Source of the DNA: UBA1181 sp963631545
GTDB taxonomy: Bacteria > Bacteroidota > Bacteroidia > Bacteroidales > Paludibacteraceae
Assembly (NCBI GenBank): GCA_963631545.1
Contig: CAVGRN010000006.1
Span: 1 to 64,000, forward strand
Reading direction: 5' to 3'
DNA length: 64,000 bases
The number at the start of each line of letters is the position of its first letter. Position 1 is the first letter of the stretch. The notes under the pieces are model-generated. The model did no database searches and was not told the DNA's origin. It worked only from the letters and a program-made list of their open reading frames with translations. Positions 24,404-31,894 of the stretch are shown here, piece by piece. A program made the translations under genes and the position numbers.

Positions 24404-25132
24404 TCAATCCGCACGTTTTCCCGTCGCAAACGATATGAGTTCTGGCAAGTCTTGATACAACGCCTGCATGGACGGATAGAGCATATCGGGGTTTTCTTGC
24501 AATAGATCTTCGTCTTTCAGTATACCTGTATTCACTGCAATGGTGAAGACACCGGCTGCCACACCCGCGCGCACGCCCATTGGCGCATTCTCAACAACTA
24601 TCGCCTGATTGGGTTGCAGATTTCCCTTTTGCAACGCCATCAGATAAGGTTCAGGATCGGGCTTACCCTTTTTCACATCAAATGCGGTTACCATCCTTTC
24701 GCGCACGAACATACCAGGAAACGAGTTATCCAACTTCATAAACAGCGATTGCTGCCCAGAGCCGGTAACGATGAATCGCTCCAATCCTTGTTCCTTCAGA
24801 TAGGAAAGAACTAAATCGACAAAGGGCATCTCCCTCGCCGGACCGATTTCCTCAAAATAATCCGCCTTCATCTTGTACACCCGCTGGCATTCCTCCTTCG
24901 AGGGCTTCGTATGCAACTGTTTGATGTACATTTCCTCAATGGTAGCGTCGCCCGTCATACCTTCGTGCAGATACACATTATAGTCGTCATACACTATGCC
25001 AACCTGCTTGAAAGCGTAAATCCAGGCACGGGCGTGAAGCGGCATCGAGTCGTACAGCACGCCGTCCATATCAAACAAGAATGCCCTCAAGTCTAACGAC
25101 CTGAGAACATTTTTAACTTCGTCATTCAACAT
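24404..25132 (-). CDS. HAD-superfamily hydrolase, beta-phosphoglucomutase-like
   Basis: 242 residues. All HAD motifs are visible: motif I FDMDGVLYDSMP (nucleophile and acid Asp), motif II IVTGSGQQS, motif III KKGKPDPEPYL and motif IV VVENAPMGVRAGVAAG. The alpha-helical cap between residues 30 and 105 is of the beta-phosphoglucomutase / sugar-phosphatase type. The likely reaction is hydrolysis or isomerisation of a phosphosugar in the cytoplasm; the exact substrate cannot be deduced. It starts 10 bases after the DUF3078 gene, so the two are probably co-transcribed. Confidence 0.9.
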   Translation of the reverse strand: MLNDEVKNVLRSLDLRAFLFDMDGVLYDSMPLHARAWIYAFKQVGIVYDDYNVYLHEGMTGDATIEEMYIKQLHTKPSKEECQRVYKMKADYFEEIGPAREMPFVDLVLSYLKEQGLERFIVTGSGQQSLFMKLDNSFPGMFVRERMVTAFDVKKGKPDPEPYLMALQKGNLQPNQAIVVENAPMGVRAGVAAGVFTIAVNTGILKDEDLLQENPDMLYPSMQALYQDLPELISFATGKRAD

Positions 25133-25142
25133 GCCTTAAAAA

Positions 25143-26270
25143 TCAGAAAGTGTAAGCCACGCCCAACGATGTTGTTTCCCAGAACTGGATTTTAGCCTGC
25201 GGCAATCCGAAATTCTTGTCTTCCACCGCTTTACGCTCGGCGTTATCATACTTCAACTGTGTTTTGAATGATACATTCACATATTTAGACACCTTCAAGA
25301 GCAACTCCAGTTTCCACTTCACATACCAACCATGCACATCCGTTGTCTTAGAGCCTTCGCCATGCAGTTTTTCAAAATCCGCATCATTGAACCCGTCTAA
25401 CTGATAGTTCACGCCATACCAGTCGATATACCTATCCGTATACTCCTCTACCGCCTTGTTGTAAGCATAGAAGCCCTCCAACGTGCTGAAGAAATGGAGC
25501 GACTTAGTGATGTCGAAATCCGATTTCACCTTGGCATACGCACCAAGTTCAGCCCTGCTATGCTCGTACTCTGCCTCGCGAAGCAAGTTGTTTGCCTCAT
25601 CGTAGAGGGCTTCCTGTTTCAGTTTCATACCATATTTATCGCCAAGTTCGTCTAAACGGCAGAATGTCAGTCGGGCAGTGATAGGCGACAGGAACACAGA
25701 CACATATTTGTTGGGGATGCACTCCATACCGACGGAGACTTTCACATAGCCAGGTGCGAAGAAATTGGAAATGGCGACGGCGGAATCCTGTTTGTTAACA
25801 TCCTCCTTATACTCATAACCCTCTGTGAACTGGCTTTCCAAATTGGCGAAAGCGGAGAGATACCAAGCCTTGGAAATCTTGAAACCATATTTCGTGTTGA
25901 GGATGAACTCATCCACGTTCTTGCGCACCTTGTCGTCGCCGGTAAATTCGGTAGAGAAAATCATACCATATTTAGCAGAAAGTGAGTTTTCCCACAGCGT
26001 GCGTTTCTTTTGATAATTCGCATTGAGGTTGAGGAATGCGTCGAGAGACACGCTCGCACCTGTTCCATCCGTGCTGTAATCATTGAAATAGGCTTGGTTG
26101 GCGTTGATGCCGACCGAGCCGGGGAACTTCCACACTGCAGAATCGGCAGCCTCTGCCACCTCTTTCTTGTTTTCCAGCGTTACCGCAGTGGTAACCAAAT
26201 CTTTCTCGTCTGCCATAGCGCAACACGCAATAGCGGACAACAACACCGAAAGCGTAATTTTTCTTTTCAT
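25143..26270 (-). CDS. DUF3078 family protein, predicted outer-membrane
   Basis: 375 residues. The signal peptide MKRKITLSVLLSAIACCAMA is followed by WKFPGSVGINANQAYFNDYS and SLDAFLNLNANYQKKRTLWENSLSAKYGMI, the signature start of DUF3078. Repeated beta-strands and the aromatic C-terminus SLGVAYTF indicate an outer-membrane barrel. DUF3078 proteins are widespread and uncharacterised in Bacteroidetes. First of a two-gene unit with the HAD hydrolase, with a perfect -7 box 59 bases upstream. Confidence 0.85.
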   Translation of the reverse strand: MKRKITLSVLLSAIACCAMADEKDLVTTAVTLENKKEVAEAADSAVWKFPGSVGINANQAYFNDYSTDGTGASVSLDAFLNLNANYQKKRTLWENSLSAKYGMIFSTEFTGDDKVRKNVDEFILNTKYGFKISKAWYLSAFANLESQFTEGYEYKEDVNKQDSAVAISNFFAPGYVKVSVGMECIPNKYVSVFLSPITARLTFCRLDELGDKYGMKLKQEALYDEANNLLREAEYEHSRAELGAYAKVKSDFDITKSLHFFSTLEGFYAYNKAVEEYTDRYIDWYGVNYQLDGFNDADFEKLHGEGSKTTDVHGWYVKWKLELLLKVSKYVNVSFKTQLKYDNAERKAVEDKNFGLPQAKIQFWETTSLGVAYTF

Positions 26271-26328
26271 CGTTCTTTACGAAATTCGCTGATTAGTACT
26301 ATGTTAGTGAACATTAGAAAAACGAGTG

Positions 26329-26336
26329 CAAAATTA
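26329..26336 (-). promoter_or_regulatory. Bacteroidetes -7 box (TAATTTTG) for the DUF3078 gene
   Basis: Perfect TAnnTTTG on the minus strand, 58 bases before the DUF3078 start and just past the hisB stop. Confidence 0.5.
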
Positions 26337-26353
26337 GCGATTTTTTTTCTTCA

Positions 26354-27487
26354 TCAAAGCACACCTTTCGACGAAGGCAGTTCATATTTATATATATCTC
26401 GCCGTATTGCCATCTTAATGGCTCGCGCCAACGCCTTGAAGATGCCCTCAATCTTATGGTGTTCGTTCGTTCCTTCTGCCTTGATATTGAGGTTCATCTT
26501 GGCAGAATCGCTCAGGGATTTGAAAAAATGAAGGAACATCTCTGTCGGCATATCACCCACATACTCGCGGTGGAACTCAGCGTCCCACACCAACCAAGGG
26601 CGACCGCCAAAATCGAGGGCGACAGAACAGAGGCAATCGTCCATCGGCAAGCAGTAGCCATAACGCTCAATGCCGCGCTTATCGCCCAACGCCTTCAGCA
26701 ACGCCTCGCCTAACACGATGGCCGTATCCTCTATCGTGTGGTGCTCGTCCACGTTCAAATCGCCGTTCACCCTGACGGTGAGGTCGCAACCAGAGTGCTT
26801 GCCAATCTGCTCCAACATGTGGTCAAAAAAGCCGAGTCCCGACGAGATGTCGCACTTACCCGTTCCGTCCAAATTCAGTTGAACGTAGATATCCGTTTCC
26901 TTCGTCTTTCTTGATACCGTCGCGACACGTTCACCGGCAAAGAGATACGTCGCTATCTGCTCCCACGATGTAACGAGTTTCGTTTCCACACCGTCCAAAG
27001 AGGCTTCGGCAAGCATCTTCTTCCCCTCCTCCACAGACGGGACGATGAAAATCGCCTTTGCTCCCAGATTCGCTGCCAATTTCACATCAGTAACACGATC
27101 GCCAATCACATAGCAGTTAGCAAGGTCGTATGAGCCATCCAGGTATTCGGTGAGCATCGCCGTGCCGGGCTTCCTGGTTGGGAGATTATCCTCTGGGAAA
27201 GACTTATCAATGAAGATTTTATCAAACGTAACACCCTCACCCTCAAACACTTCCAACATCTTATTTTGAACCGTATCAAAATTCTTCTGAGGATAGACAT
27301 CCGTTCCCAATCCATCTTGATTGGTAACCATAACTAACTCATAATGAGGGAGTTTTTCTTTGATGAAATGAAGGTTGCGCAAGACACCTGGCAGAAACGT
27401 CATCTGCTCCAACGTATCCACCTGATAGGTAACCGGCGGCTCAACAATCAGCGTGCCGTCGCGGTCAATAAAAAGGGCTCTTTTCAT
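26354..27487 (-). CDS. hisB: Bifunctional histidinol-phosphatase / imidazoleglycerol-phosphate dehydratase
   Basis: 377 residues. Residues 1-165 are a HAD phosphatase (FIDRDGTLIVEPP, MVTNQDGLGTD, KPGTAMLTEYL, YVIGDRVTDVKLA) removing phosphate from histidinol-phosphate. Residues about 185-375 are the IGP dehydratase (STSGLGFFDHMLEQIGKHSG-type region, DEHHTIEDTAIVLGEALLKALG, GTNEHHKIEGIFKALARA) with its metal-binding histidines. The two steps are steps 6 and 8 of histidine synthesis. The fused form is usual in Bacteroidetes and enterobacteria. Here it stands alone: no other his gene is adjacent, and it has its own promoter box. Confidence 0.97.
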   Translation of the reverse strand: MKRALFIDRDGTLIVEPPVTYQVDTLEQMTFLPGVLRNLHFIKEKLPHYELVMVTNQDGLGTDVYPQKNFDTVQNKMLEVFEGEGVTFDKIFIDKSFPEDNLPTRKPGTAMLTEYLDGSYDLANCYVIGDRVTDVKLAANLGAKAIFIVPSVEEGKKMLAEASLDGVETKLVTSWEQIATYLFAGERVATVSRKTKETDIYVQLNLDGTGKCDISSGLGFFDHMLEQIGKHSGCDLTVRVNGDLNVDEHHTIEDTAIVLGEALLKALGDKRGIERYGYCLPMDDCLCSVALDFGGRPWLVWDAEFHREYVGDMPTEMFLHFFKSLSDSAKMNLNIKAEGTNEHHKIEGIFKALARAIKMAIRRDIYKYELPSSKGVL

Positions 27488-27558
27488 AAAAAAACATTCA
27501 ATAAACGACTCCCGGACAACCGAGAATGTTGGGTCTGATAAAAAAATTTATCGTAAAG

Positions 27559-27566
27559 CAAAAGTA
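27559..27566 (-). promoter_or_regulatory. hisB: Bacteroidetes -7 box (TACTTTTG) for hisB
   Basis: Perfect TAnnTTTG on the minus strand, 72 bases before the hisB ATG. The leader is long enough for a short attenuator, but no His-rich leader peptide was found. Confidence 0.5.
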
Positions 27567-27737
27567 AGAAACAATAAACAATATTCAAACGGCGAAAAGC
27601 ACTTACGAAAAAATATGAAAGCATTTAGCCCTTGTTGCGCGCAAAACGTAAAGCCGGCACATATAAAAACGACGTGGCGACCGCTTCGCCAGTGCAAAAA
27701 TCAGACGAAAAAAGAGAAAGAAATCGGAAGAATATCC

Positions 27738-27745
27738 TATATTTG
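27738..27745 (+). promoter_or_regulatory. Bacteroidetes -7 box (TATATTTG) for the oad operon
   Basis: Perfect TAnnTTTG, 50 bases before the oadG ATG, in a purine-rich stretch. No matching -33 box was seen. Confidence 0.55.
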
Positions 27746-27795
27746 TAACAAAGTAGCGCAAAGGCTACACTTATCATTTTAAGGATATATAAAAT

Positions 27796-28059
27796 ATGGA
27801 GAATTTCATGGAGGCCCTGAAACTTATGGGCATTGGAATGGCGACCGTGTTTGTCGTGCTGATTTTTATCATTTACGTCGGGAACTTCCTCGTCTACTTG
27901 GTGAACAAGTATGCGCCCGAGGAGGCAAAGCCAGCCAAAGGTTCTGCAAGCAGCAGCGTAACTAACGCAGTGGACGCCAATGTTTCAATGGCTATCAATT
28001 TGGCTATCGGGCAGTTGACCAACGGAAAGAAAAAAGCAGAGAAAATCGAGAGGGCGTAA
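27796..28059 (+). CDS. oadG: Sodium-pumping decarboxylase gamma subunit (OadG)
   Basis: 87 residues: one N-terminal membrane helix (about 9-33, MGIGMATVFVVLIFIIYVGNF) then a charged cytoplasmic tail, the size and layout of OadG. The gamma subunit holds alpha and beta subunits together and carries a metal site that aids carboxyl transfer. Identification rests on the helix-tail pattern and on the adjacent alpha and beta genes. First gene of the operon. Confidence 0.85.
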   Translation: MENFMEALKLMGIGMATVFVVLIFIIYVGNFLVYLVNKYAPEEAKPAKGSASSSVTNAVDANVSMAINLAIGQLTNGKKKAEKIERA

Positions 28060-28123
28060 CCCCGACAGTTTTGCTTGCAAACGCAATAATAAAAAAGAAT
28101 AAAATAAATCTCATACAATAAAA

Positions 28124-29968
28124 ATGGCTAAAGAAGTTAAGTTTAGTCTCGTTTTCAGAGACATGTGGCAAGCTGCCGGGAAGTACGTTCCACGCGTTGA
28201 CCAGTTAGTGAAAGTGGCTCCCGCCATCATCAAAATGGGTTGTTTCGACCGTGTAGAAACAAACGGTGGAGGTTTCGAGCAAGTAAACCTTCTCTACGGT
28301 GAGAACCCTAACAAGGCGGTTCGTGAGTGGACAAAACCTTTCCACGAGGCTGGCATTCAAACTCACATGCTCGACCGTGCATTGAACGGCCTCCGTATGA
28401 GCCCAGTGCCTGCGGACGTCCGCAAGATGTTCTACGTAGTCAAGAAGAAACAAGGCACTGACATTGCCCGCACATTCTGCGGATTGAACGATACTCGCAA
28501 CATCATTCCTTCTATTAAATATGCTCACGACGGTGGAATGATTTCCCAGTGCTGCCTCTGCATCACATACTCTCCAATCCACACTGTTGAGTATTACACC
28601 AACGTGGCAAAAGAGTTGATCAACGCCGGATGCGACGAAATCTGTTTGAAAGATATGGCAGGAATCGGTCGCCCAGTGTTCTTAGGCGAATTGACAAGGA
28701 AAATCAAGGAAATCAAACCAGATATTACCATCCAATACCACAGTCACGCCGGCCCAGGCTTCAGTATGGCTTCCATCCTTGAGGTTTGCAAGGCGGGTTG
28801 CGACTATGTTGACGTCGGCATGGAGCCTCTCTCTTGGGGTACGGGCCACGCAGACATCCTTGCGGTTCAAGCAATGTTGAAGGATGCTGGATTCAAGGTA
28901 AAAGAGGTTAATATGGAGGCTTATATGGAGGTTCGTTCTCTCATCCAAGAGATGATGGACGACTTCTTGGGTTACTATATTCCAAGTCGTAACCGTTTGA
29001 TGAACTCCCTCTTGATTGGTCCAGGTCTTCCAGGCGGTATGATGGGTTCTTTGATGACAGACCTCGAAACTAACCTTGACTCTATCAACAAGTGGAAGGA
29101 AAAGAATGGTAAGCCTAAGATGACGCAAGACGAGTTGCTCGTTAAACTCTTCAACGAGGTTTCATACGTTTGGCCTAAGATGGGTTACCCTTGTTTGGTT
29201 ACTCCATTCTCTCAATATGTTAAGAACATGGCGTTGATGAACGTTATGCAGATGGAGAAGGGTAAAGAGCGTTGGTCTATGATTGCTGATGATATCTGGG
29301 ATATGATGTTGGGCAAGTCTGGTAAGTTGCCAGGTTCACTCGCTCCTGAGTTGGTCGAGAAGGCTAAGGCTTTGGGCAAGGAGTTCCACACTGAGGATCC
29401 TCAATCAAATTATCCTGACGCACTCGACACATTCCGTGAGGAGATGAAGAAAGAGGGTTGGGACTTTGGTCAAGACGACGAGGAACTCTTCGAGTTGGCT
29501 ATGCACCCTCAACAATACCGCGCTTACAAGTCGGGTAAGGCTAAGGCAGACTTCCAAGCAGATCTTGAAGATAGAAAGGCAAAGAAGGCAGCTGGCAATG
29601 GTGGTGCAGCTCTTCCTCAAACAGTAACCGTAACAGTCAACGGTGTTAATTACAACGTTACTGTTGGTGATAATAACGGTGCAGCTCCAGCTGCAAGTGC
29701 ATCAGCATCTGCAGCAGCAAGTGCAACTCCAGGTGAAGGCAACGGGTTGGCTTCTCCTTTGGAGGGTAAATTCTACTTGGTGAAAGAAGCAGGAGCGACC
29801 CCTGTCAAGGTGGGCGACCGTGTGAAGAAAGGCCAGGTAATCTGCTACATCGAGGCGATGAAGACCTTCAACGCTATCGCTTCAGAGTGGGACGGTGTTG
29901 TTACAGAAATCTGCCAAAGCAGTGGAACATCCGTTGCCGAGGACGATATCATTATGAAGATTAAATAA
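28124..29968 (+). CDS. oadA: Biotin-dependent oxaloacetate-type decarboxylase alpha subunit
   Basis: 614 residues. The carboxyltransferase barrel covers 1-290: metal-site R12-D13 (VFRDMWQ), the carbamylated-Lys position K176 (ICLKDMAG) and the metal ligands H206 and H208 (YHSHAGPG). A PYC/OADA-type domain follows to about 490. Next comes an Ala/Ser-rich linker (about 528-545, GAAPAASASASAAASAT), then a biotinyl domain with biotin at K580 in EAMKTFN. The usual biotinyl motif is EAMKM or EAMKT. The N-terminal pattern (FRDMWQAAGKYVPR) differs from the classical RDAHQSLLATR of oxaloacetate decarboxylase, so oxaloacetate is the likely substrate but another acyl carboxylate is possible. Moves CO2 to biotin for the beta subunit. 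Confidence 0.88.
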   Translation: MAKEVKFSLVFRDMWQAAGKYVPRVDQLVKVAPAIIKMGCFDRVETNGGGFEQVNLLYGENPNKAVREWTKPFHEAGIQTHMLDRALNGLRMSPVPADVRKMFYVVKKKQGTDIARTFCGLNDTRNIIPSIKYAHDGGMISQCCLCITYSPIHTVEYYTNVAKELINAGCDEICLKDMAGIGRPVFLGELTRKIKEIKPDITIQYHSHAGPGFSMASILEVCKAGCDYVDVGMEPLSWGTGHADILAVQAMLKDAGFKVKEVNMEAYMEVRSLIQEMMDDFLGYYIPSRNRLMNSLLIGPGLPGGMMGSLMTDLETNLDSINKWKEKNGKPKMTQDELLVKLFNEVSYVWPKMGYPCLVTPFSQYVKNMALMNVMQMEKGKERWSMIADDIWDMMLGKSGKLPGSLAPELVEKAKALGKEFHTEDPQSNYPDALDTFREEMKKEGWDFGQDDEELFELAMHPQQYRAYKSGKAKADFQADLEDRKAKKAAGNGGAALPQTVTVTVNGVNYNVTVGDNNGAAPAASASASAAASATPGEGNGLASPLEGKFYLVKEAGATPVKVGDRVKKGQVICYIEAMKTFNAIASEWDGVVTEICQSSGTSVAEDDIIMKIK

Positions 29969-29978
29969 CCCGTTGGCC

Positions 29979-31217
29979 ATGGTAGAAACATTAAGAAAGA
30001 TTTATGAAATGACGGCTATCGACACGTTGATAGATCAGCCGTCGTACCTCGTGATGATTGCGTTGGGTTTCTTCTTGCTGTACCTTGGTATCAAGAAGGA
30101 GTTTGAGCCTTTGTTGCTCGTGCCAATCGCATTTGGTGTACTTATTGCCAACTTCCCTGGTGGTGGTATGGGTGTTCTTGCTACGGATGGTGTAGGCCAT
30201 TTGATGGTCAACGGAGCTCCAACTGCTCAGACTGTCTATGAGATGTCGCTTCCTCAAATCGCTCACGATTACGGAATCATGAACTTCTTGTATTACGCCT
30301 TGATTAAGTCTGGTTTGCTTCCACCAATCATTTTCATGGGTGTAGGTGCATTGACAGACTTCGGACCGATGTTGCGTAACTTGAAGTTGGCTATCTTCGG
30401 TGCGGGAGCTCAATTTGGTATCTTTGCAGTGTTGTTGGTTGCCAGCCAATTCTTCACAATGCAGGAGGCTGCCTCTCTTGCCATCATCGGTGGTGCAGAC
30501 GGACCAACCGCTATCTTCACAACATTGAAGTTGGCTCCACACTTGCTGGGTCCAATCGCTATTGCAGCTTATTCTTATATGGCTCTCGTGCCAGTGATTG
30601 TGCCGTTGGTAGTGAATTTGACTTGTTCAAAGAAGGAGTTGTCTATCAATATGAAGGAGCAAGACAAACTCTACCCTAACAAGCAAGAGTTTAAGAACAT
30701 GCGTGTTTTGAAGATTATTTTCCCTATCCTTACGACTACAATCGTTGCCATTATCGTTCCAGATGCGGTTTCCCTCGTCGGTATGTTGATGTTCGGTAAC
30801 TTGATCAAGGAGATTGGAAACAATACATCTCGCCTTTTCAATGCCGCTTCAAACGGTATTATGAACACGGCGACTATCTTCTTGGGACTCTGTGTTGGCG
30901 CAACAATGACTGCCGAGTCATTCTTGAACTTGCAGACAATCGGAATCGTAACGGGTGGATTCTTTGCGTTCGGGTTCTCCATCTTCGGTGGAATTATGTT
31001 GGTGAAACTCATGAATCTCTTCTCAAAGAAGAAAATCAATCCGTTGGTTGGTGCAACTGGTTTGAGTGCTGTTCCTATGGCTTCACGTGTTGCCAATGAG
31101 ATTGCTTTGAAATACGATCCAAAGAACCACGTTTTGAACTACTGTATGTCGAGCAACGTTGCCGGCGTTATCGGTTCGGCAGTGGCTGCAGGTATTTTGA
31201 TCTCTTTCTTAGGATAA
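29979..31217 (+). CDS. oadB: Sodium-translocating decarboxylase beta subunit (OadB)
   Basis: 412 residues from ATG 29979; a TTG two codons earlier also opens the frame, but ATG is preferred. This membrane protein decarboxylates carboxybiotin and exports Na+. The signature SLAIIGGADGPTAIFTTLKLAPHL holds the catalytic/sodium-site Asp, and about ten helices run through KSGLLPPIIFMGVGALTDFGP and GASNGIMN-type segments to VLNYCMSSNVAGVIGSAVAAG. It begins 10 bases after oadA and ends with a strong terminator. With Na+-NQR it gives the cell a second sodium pump. Confidence 0.96.
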   Translation: MVETLRKIYEMTAIDTLIDQPSYLVMIALGFFLLYLGIKKEFEPLLLVPIAFGVLIANFPGGGMGVLATDGVGHLMVNGAPTAQTVYEMSLPQIAHDYGIMNFLYYALIKSGLLPPIIFMGVGALTDFGPMLRNLKLAIFGAGAQFGIFAVLLVASQFFTMQEAASLAIIGGADGPTAIFTTLKLAPHLLGPIAIAAYSYMALVPVIVPLVVNLTCSKKELSINMKEQDKLYPNKQEFKNMRVLKIIFPILTTTIVAIIVPDAVSLVGMLMFGNLIKEIGNNTSRLFNAASNGIMNTATIFLGLCVGATMTAESFLNLQTIGIVTGGFFAFGFSIFGGIMLVKLMNLFSKKKINPLVGATGLSAVPMASRVANEIALKYDPKNHVLNYCMSSNVAGVIGSAVAAGILISFLG

Positions 31218-31234
31218 TTCTAAAGCAAAAAATT

Positions 31235-31272
31235 AAAGTCGCAAAGGCGGAAATGTCTTTGCGACTTTTTTT
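31235..31272 (+). terminator. Rho-independent terminator of the oad operon
   Basis: A perfect 12-bp stem (31235-31246 with 31257-31268) runs straight into seven T residues. Confidence 0.92.
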
Positions 31273-31461
31273 CCGATAGAAAATGAAAAATAAAAATATT
31301 GTTGTATATCCTTTTTACAGATAAGATGACAAGTATAGGGAGTTGGCGTTGCTGATTGGTTTAATAAGGATTCTCGGATTGGATGAATAAAACATTTAAT
31401 GAAGAATGAAACTAAAAGAGTTCTTGTGGGGAGGTTTGATTGTTTTAACCGGATACTTTTC

Positions 31462-31842
31462 ATGAGAAATATTGCATTTATAATTTTAACAATGGTGGCC
31501 TTACTGTCATGTTCTTCTTGCCATATTGCCACAGAGAATCGTTCATATTAAAAGTTGTAGAAAATAGATTCCATAGATGGTTATTATTTGCTTTACGCAT
31601 CACGAGATGATTCTCTATACAAGATTGTTGCAGAAAAGGAACTTGTGCCATTCAAGATGAAGTTAAGGGCATATTACGATATGAAGTTACATCCATGTTA
31701 TGGATATAATAGCAAATTTAAACCAATAAATCATCTTGATGTGCGAGGTTCTATTTACAAAAATGATACTAAGATTTGCATAGAAGAAGGGTGTGTTCCA
31801 GAACTTTATAATCTTGAGGATACTCCAACCCAAGTGCGATGA
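31462..31842 (+). pseudogene. Small lipoprotein gene broken by two in-frame stop codons
   Basis: ATG 31462 gives MRNIAFIILTMVALLSCSSC, a textbook lipoprotein signal with the lipobox at LLSC, then HIATENRSY and TAA. Three codons later comes TAG, and the same frame continues for about 86 more codons (KIDSIDGYYLLYASRDDSLY, then KIVAEKELVPF) to a stop at 31840-31842. Signal peptide and body share one frame, so two nonsense changes rather than a frameshift separate them. I recall small Bacteroides lipoproteins of the form 'KVEKID..YYLIYASRNDSLYKIV', which would place Glu at the TAG; this is memory, not a search. The region is clearly AT-richer than its neighbours, suggesting acquired DNA. Confidence 0.6.
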
Positions 31843-31894
31843 TGTCTAAAATCTGTAATAAGATGGAATGTTCCAGTAACGAAAACAGAAAAAA

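Larger units (their letters stand above)
27488..27795. other. 308-bp divergent promoter region between hisB and oadG
   Basis: Contains the hisB box at 27559-27566 and the oad box at 27738-27745. In between I see only a short 6-bp stem (TGGCGA / TCGCCA near 27674-27690). No coding frame, riboswitch or known operator was recognised. Confidence 0.5.

Noticed and set aside
31233..31532. 99-codon minus-strand open frame after the oad operon
   Set aside because: It runs through the oad terminator stem, covers the signal peptide of the plus-strand pseudogene and has no family features.
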